Of a stretch of 64,000 bases of DNA, positions 36,043-46,311 are shown piece by piece. The position numbers and the translations under genes were made by a program. The DNA is from Cunninghamia lanceolata (taxonomy: Eukaryota > Streptophyta > Pinopsida > Cupressales > Cupressaceae), in NCBI GenBank assembly GCA_027924645.1, contig BSBN01000213.1:37822501-37886500 (forward strand), given 5' to 3'. The notes below the pieces were generated by a model, which saw nothing but the letters and a program-made list of their open reading frames with translations, searched no databases and was not told the DNA's origin. Position 1 is the stretch's first letter. The number at the start of each line of letters is the position of its first letter.

Positions 36043-36939
36043 TGACCTGTAGGTGAATCAAAGGAGCTGAAGCAACATTTGGATCAATCATAATAGCAAC
36101 ATGGAAAGCAATTTTTATGAGGTACACTCATTTTAATCTCTCATCTCTAATCATTATTTGATCACACATTTAGATTTTGGGCATAAAACAAACAACTTGT
36201 TTGTCATCACACTTGGATTTGGGCTTTGAAATGAACATTTGTTTGCTATCACATATTGAAGTTGGGCTAAAATGAACAAGTGCCTTCCATCACATTTTAG
36301 ACTTGGGATCTAAAAAGAACAAGTGCTTGAACTGTTTGTTACACATTTCAATTTTTTAAAGGGAAATTAACAACTGCGAGTGTGAATCAAGTGACAACTC
36401 ACTTGGTTTGCTTTTGTTATACCCTTCTTAGGAGGCCTGCTTGGAGACACACCACTCCAAGGGATGACCTCAATCGAGGCTGAATCGAAAGACACCCTCG
36501 TTGGGAGTTGGAATCTTGTCACTCTTGGCTAAGCCCCAAAGAACTTTATACCTTTGGGAAGTGAAGGTGAAGGGTGGGTTACCCCTTTCTCCTGGCTGTG
36601 TGGCAGGATTTCACTTTTAATTCCATAGTCAACCTTGTGCAATAGATAGCCTAAGACCTAATTGGCTATACCCACTTGACTACACATTAAGCTTGTTGAT
36701 GTGTCTTCCATGTGTGCTTGCATAATCATCACATTTCATTTTCAAAGTCAACAACTTGCTTATGTGTCTTGCGTGAGTGATTCATGTGTGTATATGCATA
36801 ATCATTTGTTTGAATATTGCCATATCAAGCTCTAAACACCCAAACACATAAACAAATCAATCTAAACATTCCACATCATCATCCAAATCCCTAAGCAAGC
36901 ACTTGTTAAAAGGACTTAAGACAAACACTTGGTGACAAC
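36043..36939 (+). other. leader of element F upstream of the ORF
   Basis: Non-coding leader of about 900 bp. It includes three imperfect repeats of a CACATTTnGATTTGGGC ... AACAAnTGnTTG motif (36165-36330), then unique sequence up to the ORF start. Many short upstream ATGs precede 36940, which would be unusual for simple scanning translation. Confidence 0.65.
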
Positions 36940-39900
36940 ATGTCTACGCTAGAAGACCCAACAATCAAATTCCAAAGATTCCTCCAAAATATTTATCAAG
37001 GATTACAACCCCTAAACCAAGATGCCATTGAAATATTACAATTCTTCATCCAAAAAGCTCAACCCCACGCAAGCCAATCACCTCAACTACAACACTCCAT
37101 AACCCAAGTCCAACACCTTTTAGCCACTAGTCAAGCTCGACAAGTACAACAATCCTTAGCCACTCCATACCAACCTAATCCACCTCATAACCACATGTCA
37201 TATCCATCTAATTCCTATCAACCTAATCCACCTATCCACCAAGTCAATGCCACATCAACCTATGAACATCCACCTCAAGCTTATCCAATCCCTCATGCCA
37301 CCATTCCTATGCACTACCAAGCCCATCCACAAAGCAATCAAGTGATATTACAAGAACAACATCTAAGTCCAAATGGCCTTTTGTATATAAATCAAGTAAG
37401 TCCAAGTACACCTTTTCAACAAGACCACCAAGCACCATTGATAGATCTAAATCCACCTTTGCAACAAGAACCATGTGCAAGTCCAAGTAGTCCCTTGTAC
37501 ATAAATCAAACAAGCCCAACTTATCATATGCAAGACTTAATTACCTTTGACAAGGGAGATACCAATCTAGAGTGGCCTCCACCATCTAATCACATGCCAA
37601 CACATGAGCCAACTAATCCTATCCCAACACCACCATGTGATCCTACTCCTAGTCCATTGGTCCATCCATCTTCCAAATCACCAAGCCTTTCATTACCTTC
37701 ATCACCATGTCATTCTAATCCTTCACCAAAGGATGCAGCTGAGAGAGTTTTACAAAGGATGCTTGAAGCAAAACTCATTGAACTTCCTGAAGTCAAACCA
37801 TATGAAGAAAGTCCATATGATGAACATGATTATTGTGCATACCATAGGACCAAAGGCCATAATACAAATCAATGCCCAATATTTGTCTCAATTGTTTACA
37901 AAGTGTACCCACCTATAATGGGAAATCGTGCCACATCATCCCCATCCTATGTGTCACCCCCATCTAGTCCAAATCCTAATCCATCCAATCCAATTAGCTC
38001 TCAACCTAATCCTTGTCCTAATCCTAATCCAACACCATCTACCATTATCATCCATCCATTATATTTCCCATCCACCCATACACTTGCAAAGGATGTGATC
38101 CATTGGCTACTAGATAGGAATAAACAACCCCCATGTCAAACACCAATTCATGAGCCTACCAATGAACTTCCAAAGGTCATGTCCAATCCTATAATCTCAT
38201 CATGTGGTTCACATATCCTTGAGCCTCTTCAAGAGCCTTCCATTAACATGCCTAGCCCTTTAAGCCCATCATGTGATCTACAACCCAACAAGTCTATTCA
38301 AGAGTCTCCAACCACAAGCCTAAGTCAAGAGCCTATCAAGTCCACTCAAGAACCTTCCACTTCCATCCAAAGTCAAGAGGTATGTCAAGAGCATAATCTT
38401 AAACATGTGGAAATATCGAACCCTAGTCTTAATCAAGATCAAAGTACCTCTAAGTTCCACCTATCCATGACCTACTTATGGGTTGCCCTCAAGCTATTAT
38501 CCATCACCATGACCTCATTCATGAGCAAATTTATCCCTTTTATAGCCCACTTAATCCTACTTTTGCTCATAGTTATGATCAAGGTTCTAGCTAAAATCAT
38601 GAAAACCATGATGATCTATTTGGGAAAACTTTATCTATCTCATGATCAAGATGATATCTATGATGAAGAACCTATTAAAAAGTACCTTGATCCTATCCAT
38701 AATCCCATAACCATCCATGAGCGAGATATCCAAATTGCTCCTAGTCATCCTCCATCTAGCCCTATCCATAATGAGCAAACATCCACTTGTCATAATGAGA
38801 CATGTGCCTCTCAAGAACACATAAGCATAGAAGATCAAACAAATAACTTGGATCTTAGTGAACACAATGCTAATGATCCTCCCTCCATATCTACCATCGA
38901 TCCCATTTCAAGTCCACCATCATGTCCTAGTGGTCTTACGACCTTCCTCCATGAATGTTCTTCCTTAGGGCAACAACAACCATTGTCCTCCATTTCATCT
39001 TCTCCATCTAATAAAGAACTCAAGTCTAGTTCCCAAAACACATCTAGTCCCATAGTCAATCGCATCCTCCAAAACATGAACTACCAAGGTAAAGGTCTAG
39101 GCCTTTATGAACAAGGTATTTTGGAGCCAAACCATGTCAAAATCCCTCCATGCTCATATGGCCTTGGATGCACACCCCAAGGTAAACAAGGCCAAGATGT
39201 TGGTAATCCTTTCATGCATCCTAAACCTACCACTTTCCATCACACCCCCCATCATATACCCAAAACATATGTAGCCATTCCATCTCCATCATCCTATAAA
39301 TGTCAAAAACATGTGACCATACACCTTCTGCCATCCACCTTGCCTCCACTTTTACCAACTCCAAATATCCCTCCATCCACCTTGCCACCATTGCTTCCAA
39401 CACCTAACATACATATCATTCATAAGTATCCTTACATCCCTAATCATGGCCAACAAAAGCACACATCGCCTAAGCATAAAGCTTCCAATCATTTCATCCA
39501 CTCCACCCACGCCATGGGATTCAAAAACAAAAATTTTGATGCCTCTACCTATAAAGCTAAAAGTCCTACCAAAAATCCAAAGAACTATCATGCCTTAGGG
39601 CACAAACATGAAAAATCAATGCAAAGAACCAAAGCAAAGCAATCCAAAAAGCTATCCAAGCCCATACCTCCAAAAGCAAAGCCCAAAAGCAAAATGGTTT
39701 GGGTTCCTAAGCAAACAGCTAGCAAAGCGAATGAGGCATCCTCATCCACATCTAAGCAACCATCCAAACCCTTACCTCCAAAAGCAAAGCCCAAAAGCAA
39801 AATGGTTTGGGTTCCTAAGCAAATAGCTAGCAAGTCAAATGAGGCATCCTCCTCCACATCTCAAGAATCCCAATCACCTACCTCCATCCAAAAGCCTATT

Positions 39901-40197
39901 TCCATCCAAAACTTCTATTCCTTTCAAAAATCCCACAAGCAAAGAAAAAACACTAAAAATACTAAATCTATGTGGGTTCTTAAATCACTTCATCAACCAT
40001 CTCCTAAGCAAACATCCCCATTGCTTCCTACACCACCATCTCATCAAAAGCTTCAATATTTATCACGGTGTGTGCAGCCGTTGGTCATGGTTCCCTTCCA
40101 CTCCGCAGCACCGCCACATAACTACATCTCCCCATCTTCCCTCCATTATCCTACATATCTCCCCCATGCAATCCCTATGGTCCATGCTTTGGCATAA
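36940..40197 (+). CDS. 1,085-aa gag-like protein of element F (intact ORF)
   Basis: The only long intact ORF in the window, from ATG 36940 to TAA 40195. It is rich in Pro, Ser, His, Gln and Lys. N-terminal part: MSTLEDPTIKFQRFLQNIYQ, then Pro/Gln-rich repeats. Residues 299-312 form a CX2HX4HX4C knuckle (CAYHRTKGHNTNQC), a variant found in plant gypsy gag proteins. Residues 510-527 and 531-553 are strongly hydrophobic (FIPFIAHLILLLLIVMIKVL), possibly a membrane hairpin, which gag proteins normally lack. Residues 707-750 hold a G-patch-like glycine motif (NYQGKGLGLYEQGI). Near the C-terminus a 36-residue unit (KPIPPKAKPKSKMVWVPKQ) is duplicated at residues 907 and 943. No protease or RT. Probably the packaging protein of a non-autonomous element; the exact function is unknown. 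Confidence 0.8.
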   Translation: MSTLEDPTIKFQRFLQNIYQGLQPLNQDAIEILQFFIQKAQPHASQSPQLQHSITQVQHLLATSQARQVQQSLATPYQPNPPHNHMSYPSNSYQPNPPIHQVNATSTYEHPPQAYPIPHATIPMHYQAHPQSNQVILQEQHLSPNGLLYINQVSPSTPFQQDHQAPLIDLNPPLQQEPCASPSSPLYINQTSPTYHMQDLITFDKGDTNLEWPPPSNHMPTHEPTNPIPTPPCDPTPSPLVHPSSKSPSLSLPSSPCHSNPSPKDAAERVLQRMLEAKLIELPEVKPYEESPYDEHDYCAYHRTKGHNTNQCPIFVSIVYKVYPPIMGNRATSSPSYVSPPSSPNPNPSNPISSQPNPCPNPNPTPSTIIIHPLYFPSTHTLAKDVIHWLLDRNKQPPCQTPIHEPTNELPKVMSNPIISSCGSHILEPLQEPSINMPSPLSPSCDLQPNKSIQESPTTSLSQEPIKSTQEPSTSIQSQEVCQEHNLKHVEISNPSLNQDQSTSKFHLSMTYLWVALKLLSITMTSFMSKFIPFIAHLILLLLIVMIKVLAKIMKTMMIYLGKLYLSHDQDDIYDEEPIKKYLDPIHNPITIHERDIQIAPSHPPSSPIHNEQTSTCHNETCASQEHISIEDQTNNLDLSEHNANDPPSISTIDPISSPPSCPSGLTTFLHECSSLGQQQPLSSISSSPSNKELKSSSQNTSSPIVNRILQNMNYQGKGLGLYEQGILEPNHVKIPPCSYGLGCTPQGKQGQDVGNPFMHPKPTTFHHTPHHIPKTYVAIPSPSSYKCQKHVTIHLLPSTLPPLLPTPNIPPSTLPPLLPTPNIHIIHKYPYIPNHGQQKHTSPKHKASNHFIHSTHAMGFKNKNFDASTYKAKSPTKNPKNYHALGHKHEKSMQRTKAKQSKKLSKPIPPKAKPKSKMVWVPKQTASKANEASSSTSKQPSKPLPPKAKPKSKMVWVPKQIASKSNEASSSTSQESQSPTSIQKPISIQNFYSFQKSHKQRKNTKNTKSMWVLKSLHQPSPKQTSPLLPTPPSHQKLQYLSRCVQPLVMVPFHSAAPPHNYISPSSLHYPTYLPHAIPMVHALA

Positions 40198-40431
40198 ACT
40201 TTTCATCCATCTTCATTCCATAAGCCTATATAAGTCCACATCATAAGTGACTAGCCTACCCTACCATTATTCCCTTCATAATCCACTATCTACCTAATCC
40301 ATCTCCCATCCATATCTCCCTTATCAACATCTATGAACATAATGACATGGTCCATGTGATGACATCCATCTCTAATGGGACCACCAACATCCATCGCACT
40401 AGCCACTTGAGTCCCTCCTATCCATTACCAT

Positions 40432-40614
40432 GGTGAAAACCTGGCAAATAGGCGCCATGTGTAATTGTCAACACATCTAAAAGCAAAAAAGAAAAAAAAA
40501 AGAAGAAAAAATCAAAATAGTAAAAAGAAAGCCCTTCGTCCAACGGTGAAAACCTGGTAAACAGGCGCCTTGGATAAGTACTATGATGAAAACCTGACAA
40601 ACAGGTGTCATGTG
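40432..40614 (+). repeat. three copies of GGTGAAAACCTGGYAAAYAGGCGCC motif
   Basis: Copies at 40432, 40545 and 40585. Each can form a short stem (ACCTG or CCTGG with CAGG) and ends GGCGCC or GGTGTC, then ATGTGTA or TTGGAT. Function unknown. Confidence 0.75.
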
Positions 40615-41689
40615 TAGGTTGATCTTCTATGTCACTTACACTTGGGGGCACATTGTCTCATCCAACCTATCCATTTCCCAACTATCTATCCCATTATATC
40701 ATACCAACCTATCTTATCCTATCTTGTCATCTTGCCATCCTTATCCATTACATAAATATGCCTATCCTATTGAACCCATTTATCCATCCTCCTTTTGATC
40801 TTGATGAAGACATAGGGGAAAAATGTTGAATCATGTTTGGATATTTCTTGACATACCTTCTTTCCAAACCAAGTCCTATCCATTGACCATTTATCCATCC
40901 CATTCAAACCAATCCATCATGTCATCCCTTTGTCATGAGCCTTGCAATATAAAATCCATCATGTGTCATGCAAAAAATCCTAAGCATTACCACCTAGAAT
41001 GGGGCAAGTTCTTCCTATGCAACATAGCCTTTGGAGATCACATCCTAGCTCCCTTATGATCCATCCACTATGGTGTATCCTTATCATGAGCTTTCCATCT
41101 TATAGCTTATCCCCATCTGTTTATCATGAGCTTTTTACTATAGCCTACCTATCTGTTTATCATGAGGCAAGCATCCATCCCTTATATGGCCTATCCTCTT
41201 ATGTATCCATCCAATCCCATTCATCCATCTTTGCACCTAGACTTGGTTTTCCCTTGTCATTGGTATCAAGCTCAAGGCTACCCAAATTGTAAATCCATTG
41301 ACATCCCAAAAACATTCAAAAACACAAAAAAAATCACAATATCCTAAAAAAACACAAAAAAATCAAAATATGTCCAAAAAAAATCCGAAAAATTAAATAT
41401 CCAACAAAAAATCCAAGCAATAAAACTAATCACATCATCCAAAACAATCCACTCCATCAACATTCAATCAAAATCAAATCATCATCATCATCAATCCATC
41501 ACTTCTTCCAATCATATCAATCAAATCAATCTACACAATGATCTCAAAATTCAAGTCACACTAATCCATATCAAACAAGCTAATGAATCAAGGAACATTA
41601 TACAATCAAATCAACAAGTTTTGATCCTAATCTTGTCATGAACCAAATCAAACAATCATCAATCATCATCAATGGGATATAGCGTTCCC

Positions 41690-42410
41690 ACATCCTTGTG
41701 TTGATCTAGGGATATAGCTTTCCCCGCAATGACAAAACTATCTATCAAACAAAACAAACAATCAATTATTAGTTTATGACTTGACAAGGGCAATACCTTG
41801 TTTGTTTTACATCCTTTGGGCATACTAAGAACACTTGCTTATGCTTAGATTGAGTGGACACTCTAATCATCACACAATTACTATCATCATTCAAAACAAT
41901 CCAATCATCAAAACAATCAACCCAGCAATAGCAATCATCACAACCAAAGCACATCAAGCTAGCCATCAAAACAAATCCTATCAATCATTAGCATCAACAC
42001 CAAAGCAAATCAACTCAATCACATCAACTCCAATCAAAATCAAATCAAAAGCAACTCAATCCACCACATATCATCCCATCATCAACATTTCATCAAATCA
42101 ATCTTCATCCATCATTTCATCATCCTCGAAATCATTCCAAGCAATGATCCAAGTGTAAGTCAATCCTTAAAGCTATACCAAGTTATCCAAACATAATCAA
42201 TGGTCTTGATCCTAGCCTTGTGTAAGCCAAATCAATCAGCCAATTAGCCAACCAACTTAGCCAACAACCTTGTGTTGATCTAGGGATATAGCTTTCCCCA
42301 CAATGACAACACTCTCAACTATCATCAATCAAACAATCAGTCATTGGTTTATAGCTTGACAGGGGCAATACCTTGTTTATTTTTGTATCATTTGTGCATG
42401 CTTGCTTGTT
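41690..42410 (+). repeat. direct repeat in the tail of F
   Basis: Two copies, at 41690-41850 and 42264-42410, share CCTTGTGTTGATCTAGGG, ATATAGCTTTCCCC, CAATGACAA and GCAATACCTTGTTT. They are separated by low-complexity ATCA-rich sequence. Confidence 0.8.
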
Positions 42411-42928
42411 TGCTTGTGTGTGCTATCATTTTATCTTGCATTTGTATCATATCCAAAACTTTCCAGCTAATATTCATATCTTGTGTATGTTGGAATAGCT
42501 TTTTGCACTATCCTTTGCATGTAAGGTCATATTATACCTTTTGTGCATTAGGACTTCAATGTTCTAAGTCTACTTCCTCATACGTTAGACAAGGTTGTAT
42601 TACACTGGGGCACAAGACACAACGTCACCCTGGATCCTTATACCTTGGTGCATAACGTCTAGTGCTATATCAAACATCATGGTTGCTCACCTTCATTGCA
42701 GCATAACACATCATCCATTTCTTCTATCCATTCCCTTAGCTTTCTTTTGTAGCCAAGCCATTTCTTTTCGAGAGCATACCAGTGTTTGTCCAACCCAACT
42801 ATCCTCTCGAGGGGGCATCACCAACCTATCCTTTCCATCATCATCAGCATCCCTATCAATTATCCATACCTTAACTTCTTTGAAATGATGTTACTCGACA
42901 TAAAGCTTATCATCTCAAACATCATCTC

Positions 42929-42942
42929 AAAGAGGGGCAAAA
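42929..42942 (+). promoter_or_regulatory. polypurine tract of element F
   Basis: AAAGAGGGGCAAAA lies directly before the TGTAGACC of the 3' LTR. Confidence 0.8.
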
Positions 42943-45378
42943 TGTAGACCCCCAAATTTGTCTCAACTTTGTCCATGTCCTACAACACCTAGTCAAATAC
43001 ATTATCCTAGACATCATGTAGCATTTTGTCCTAATTTCCCTAATCCATTAAGCCAATTAATTAAATAAATTTTATTTATTTAATTAAAATCCCATTTAAT
43101 CCCATCCTTATCCTATTTAGCCAATTAATTAAATAAAATTTTATTTATTTAATTAATTCCACATCATATCCCAATCATATCATATCATCATTCCAATTAA
43201 TTAAATAAATTTTATTTATTTAATTAATTTCCACGTCATATCTTATCCCATCCTATTCACATTTCAAATTAATTAAATAAATCTTATTTATTTAATTAAT
43301 TTCCAACTCATATCCCAAATAATTCAAATATTTTATTTGAATTAAACACTCATCTTTTATCACATTCTAACACTTGTCCAGTCAATCATGTGTTGTAATA
43401 CAACTTTTATCCTTCACATGCACAACTAATGGGACCTAATTTTAGTATTTATCTACACAAGCACACCTAAGCCTCATCCTCCTTTGCCACATGTCATATG
43501 ACTACAATTTCTTGATGTGCAAGGAAACCTAACTTAATCCTATCCATCCATTTCACCTAAAGCCCTAATTGATCCTAGCCATCCATTGGAACCAAGCCTT
43601 TCCTATAAATCAACCCCCTCACAAGCCATTAGCAATGCATTGAGCCTCAAGTAACATTATTCTGCCAAATTATCTAAAGCAGACATTGAGCTTCAAGTAA
43701 CATTATTCTGCCAAATTATCTAAAGCATGCATTGATCCTCAAGTATCCACATGCTATTGAAATATCATTAGAGCCTTTGCATCCTTCAACTATCATCCTC
43801 ATGTCATCTTCATCTTAATGTTATGCTACAGAAGTGAGCACCCAACATTCCTCCAACAATAATCCTTCAAAATCTTATAGCTTATTCCCACCGGGCGTGC
43901 CAAATGTAGTTAGGGTAAAATTGCAAATCAGGGCAAATGAATAAACAACAATGATAAAAACCCTAGCAATGCACAATGAAGCACAAGACAACATGAAAAT
44001 TAAAATAACAAATATAAATACAACTTGATCTCCATGCTATGCTCGATTTATCTCCATTGCTCTTCTCCACCTCGCATGAGCATGTTAGATTTTGAAGGAT
44101 TATTGTTGGAGGAATGTTGGGTGCTCACTTCTGTAGCATAACATTAAGATGAAGATGACATGAGGATGATAGTTGAAGGATGCAAAGGCTCTAATGATAT
44201 TTCAATAGCATGTGGATACTTGAGGATCAATGCATGCTTTAGATAATTTGGCAGAATAATGTTACTTGAAGCTTAATGCCTGCTTTAGATAATTTGGCAG
44301 AATAATGTTATTTGAGGCTCAATGCATTGCTAATGGCTTGTGAGGGGGTTGATTTATAGGAAAGGCTTGGTTCCAATGGATGGCTAGGATCAATTAGGGC
44401 TTTAGGTGAAATGGATGGATAGGATTAAGTTAGGTTTCCTTGCACATCAAGAAATTGTAGTCATATGACATGTGGCAAAGGAGGATGAGGCTTAGGTGTG
44501 CTTGTGTAGATAAATACTAAAATTAGGTCCCATTAGTTGTGCATGTGAAGGATAAAAGTTGTATTACAACACATGATTGACTGGACAAGTGTTAGAATGT
44601 GATAAAAGATGAGTGTTTAATTCAAATAAAATATTTGAATTAGTTGGGATATTTTATTTGAATTAAACACTCATCTTTTATCACATTCTAACACTTGTCC
44701 AGTCAATCATGTGTTGTAATACAACTTTTGTCCTTCACATGCACAACTAATGGGACCTAATTTTAGTATTTATCTACACAAGCACACCTAAGCCTCATCC
44801 TCCTTTGCCACATGTCATATGACTACAATTTCTTGATGTGCAAGGAAACCTAACTTAATCCTATCCATCCATTTCACCTAAAGCCCTAATTGATCCTAGC
44901 CATCCATTGGAACCAAGCCTTTCCTATAAATCAACCCCCTCACAAGCCATTAGCAATGCAATAAGCCTCAAGTAACATTATTCTGTCAAATTATCTAAAG
45001 CAAGCATTGAGCTTCAAGTAACATTATTCTGCCAAATTATCTAAAGCATGCATTGATCCTCAAGTATCCACATGCTATTGAAATATCATTAGAGCCTTTG
45101 CATCCTTCAACTATCATCCTCATGTCATCTTCATCTTAATGTTATGCTACAGAAGTGAGCACCCAACATTCCTCCAACAATAATCCTTCAAAATCTTACA
45201 TGCTCATGCGAGGTGGAGAAGAGCAATGGAGATAAATCGAGCATAGCATGGAGATCAGTTTGTATTTATATTTGTTATTTTGATTTTCATGTTGTCTTGT
45301 GCTTCATTGTGCATTGCTAGGGTTTTTATCATTGCTGTTTATTCATTTGCCCTGATTTGCAATTTTACCCTAACTACA
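42943..45378 (+). repeat. 3' LTR of element F with internal palindrome (2,436 bp)
   Basis: 42943 to about 43590 matches the 5' LTR (34362 to about 35010), then the sequence differs. Block order is X (43324-43880), inverted primer-binding site (43885-43902), inverted LTR end (43905-44633), 16-bp loop, and the same LTR end again in direct orientation (44650-45378). X is therefore present three times and the outer end ACTACA twice, once inverted. Confidence 0.88.
43905..45378. repeat. large palindrome, 729-bp arms with 16-bp loop
   Basis: Left arm 43905-44633 and right arm 44650-45378 are reverse complements of equal length, about 98 percent identical by eye (for example a G/A difference in the ATTTTGATTTTCATG segment). 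The turn lies within an AT palindrome (ATTCAAATATTTTATTTGAAT) that is a normal part of this LTR. The left arm's outer end is joined to an inverted primer-binding site. Confidence 0.92.
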
Positions 45379-45498
45379 GTTGTAATTAGTTGATATTATT
45401 ATCTGTGATCATTACTTTCTATTGTTAAAAAAAAAAAAATTTGCATTTTATTGCTTAGTTGATCCTAACTCTCTAGGGTTGCATGATGGGGCATTACA
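45379..45498 (+). repeat. 3' LTR of element A, segment 4 (end)
   Basis: GTTGTAATTAGTTGATATT through GGGGCATTACA, matching 10252-10369 of the 5' LTR. Followed by CTAC, the target duplication of A. Confidence 0.92.
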
Positions 45499-45501
45499 CT
45501 A

Positions 45502-45666
45502 CTAGCATATCTATATTTTTTTAAAAAAAATTTAAAATACACCAAGAGATAACCTTCTCGAGGTGCCTATTCCACTTATAATGACAAATTGATTAAGAAT
45601 AGGCGCCTCAAGAAGGATACCTCTTGACATATTTTTGATATATTTTTTAAAATATAGATATGTTAG
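45502..45666. mobile_element. hairpin MITE (165 bp) with long terminal inverted repeats
   Basis: CTAGCATATCTATATTTT at the left end is mirrored by AAAATATAGATATGTTAG at the right end. The arms extend about 65 bp each, including ACCTTCTCGAGGTGCCTATTC and its partner GAATAGGCGCCTCAAGAAGG, with a short loop around 45570-45600. TA flanks both ends (45500-45501, 45667-45668), which fits a Tc1/mariner-type target duplication. Family not identified. Confidence 0.75.
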
Positions 45667-45668
45667 TA

Positions 45669-46076
45669 TTTACCTTTTAACTAAAAGTAAGCCTCTAAAT
45701 GTTCAGTACCTTATATAAGGTTAATGTTTATTAACTTTTATAATGTTTTTCATTTTTCATTTAGTTATATAAGTATTGTTATTATATATATTTTTATTTG
45801 AGTTTGAGATTGAAATTTGTATTAATTTGTCGATTGGTTTCTCATGATACACTTACATGTTGAAAGATTAAAGATTAGTATTGACTTAGTCATATATAAA
45901 TGGAAATATATAAGATACTCTTAAGATTTGGTGTGTAGTAGTAATTTGTTGTTTAGGTTTCTATAATCTTGTGTTTCAAGACTTTTTGGAGATAGGAATG
46001 AGGTTTTTTTGGTTATGAAAGTTTCAATTAACAGATATAAAAATTTAATGGGAGCTTGAAATGAGTTGTATATTTG
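45669..46076. other. AT-rich DNA, no gene seen
   Basis: Low-complexity AT-rich sequence after the MITE without recognisable coding or repeat structure. Confidence 0.5.
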
Positions 46077-46311
46077 AATAGAGAGATTTTTCGTATGAAA
46101 GTATGGAAGATCCTTGGAATTTAATGTTCGTTATGGGAGTTATTAGAGGCTTTAAGATATAAAGGAGGTGTGATAGATATATAATATAAATTAAGTTGAT
46201 TTTGTATGAAGTTATAGAAGATTCTTGGGACTTAATGTTACTTAAGTAAGTTGTCAAATATTTTAAAATGTAAGGGATGTGTGACAGAGATATAATATGA
46301 TTTAAGTTGAT
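46077..46311. repeat. tandem duplication, two units of about 110-124 bp
   Basis: Unit 1 (about 46077-46200) and unit 2 (about 46201-46311) share GTATGAA, ATAGAAGATTCTTGG or its variant, TTAATGTT, AAGGnnGTGTGA, GATATAATAT and TTTAAGTTGAT. Moderately diverged. Confidence 0.75.

Larger units (their letters stand above)
40198..42928 (+). other. non-coding tail of element F
   Basis: About 2.7 kb between ORF stop and polypurine tract with only short frames. It contains a hairpin motif in three copies (40432-40614), an A/G-rich run (40480-40530), a region rich in ATCA and CAAATC words (41330-42130), and a direct repeat of about 150 bp (41690-41850 and 42264-42410) centred on TGATCTAGGGATATAGCTTT. 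No pol domains are recognisable. Confidence 0.7.
34362..45378 (+). mobile_element. element F: non-autonomous LTR element with gag-like ORF and palindromic 3' LTR
   Basis: Starts TGTAGACCCCCAAATTTG and ends ACCCTAACTACA, with GTTGT on both sides (34357-34361, 45379-45383). It has a 945-bp 5' LTR, a primer-binding site, a leader with 220-bp repeats, one intact 1,085-codon ORF, a long non-coding tail, a polypurine tract and a 2,436-bp 3' LTR. The two LTRs share about 650 bp of U3-like sequence but have different downstream parts, and the 3' LTR contains a large inverted repeat. No protease, RT or integrase is visible. Confidence 0.92.
5401..45498 (+). mobile_element. element A: Ty3/gypsy (chromovirus-type) LTR retrotransposon, split by nested insertions
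   Basis: The element begins TGTAGTGCCCC and ends GGGGCATTACA, which are near inverted repeats, and is flanked by CTAC on both sides (5397-5400 and 45499-45502). It has two LTRs of about 5 kb, a TGGTATCAGAGCC primer-binding site after the 5' LTR, and a GGGGGGAGGA polypurine tract directly before the 3' LTR. The interior is only 1,705 bp: a decayed gag fused to the last codons of an integrase chromodomain, so protease, RT, RNase H and most of integrase are deleted. Its 3' LTR is interrupted by elements B, E and F. Net length without insertions is about 11.7 kb. It is the oldest datable event in this cluster. Confidence 0.93.

Noticed and set aside
38635..39857. Antisense ORFs opposite the F protein
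   Set aside because: They are shadows of the skewed codon composition of the plus-strand ORF.
43905..45378. Assembly artefact from a fold-back read
   Set aside because: The arms differ at several positions, the inner turn coincides with a natural palindrome, the inverted primer-binding site is joined there, and the right end has a clean target duplication. Not fully excluded; long reads should confirm.
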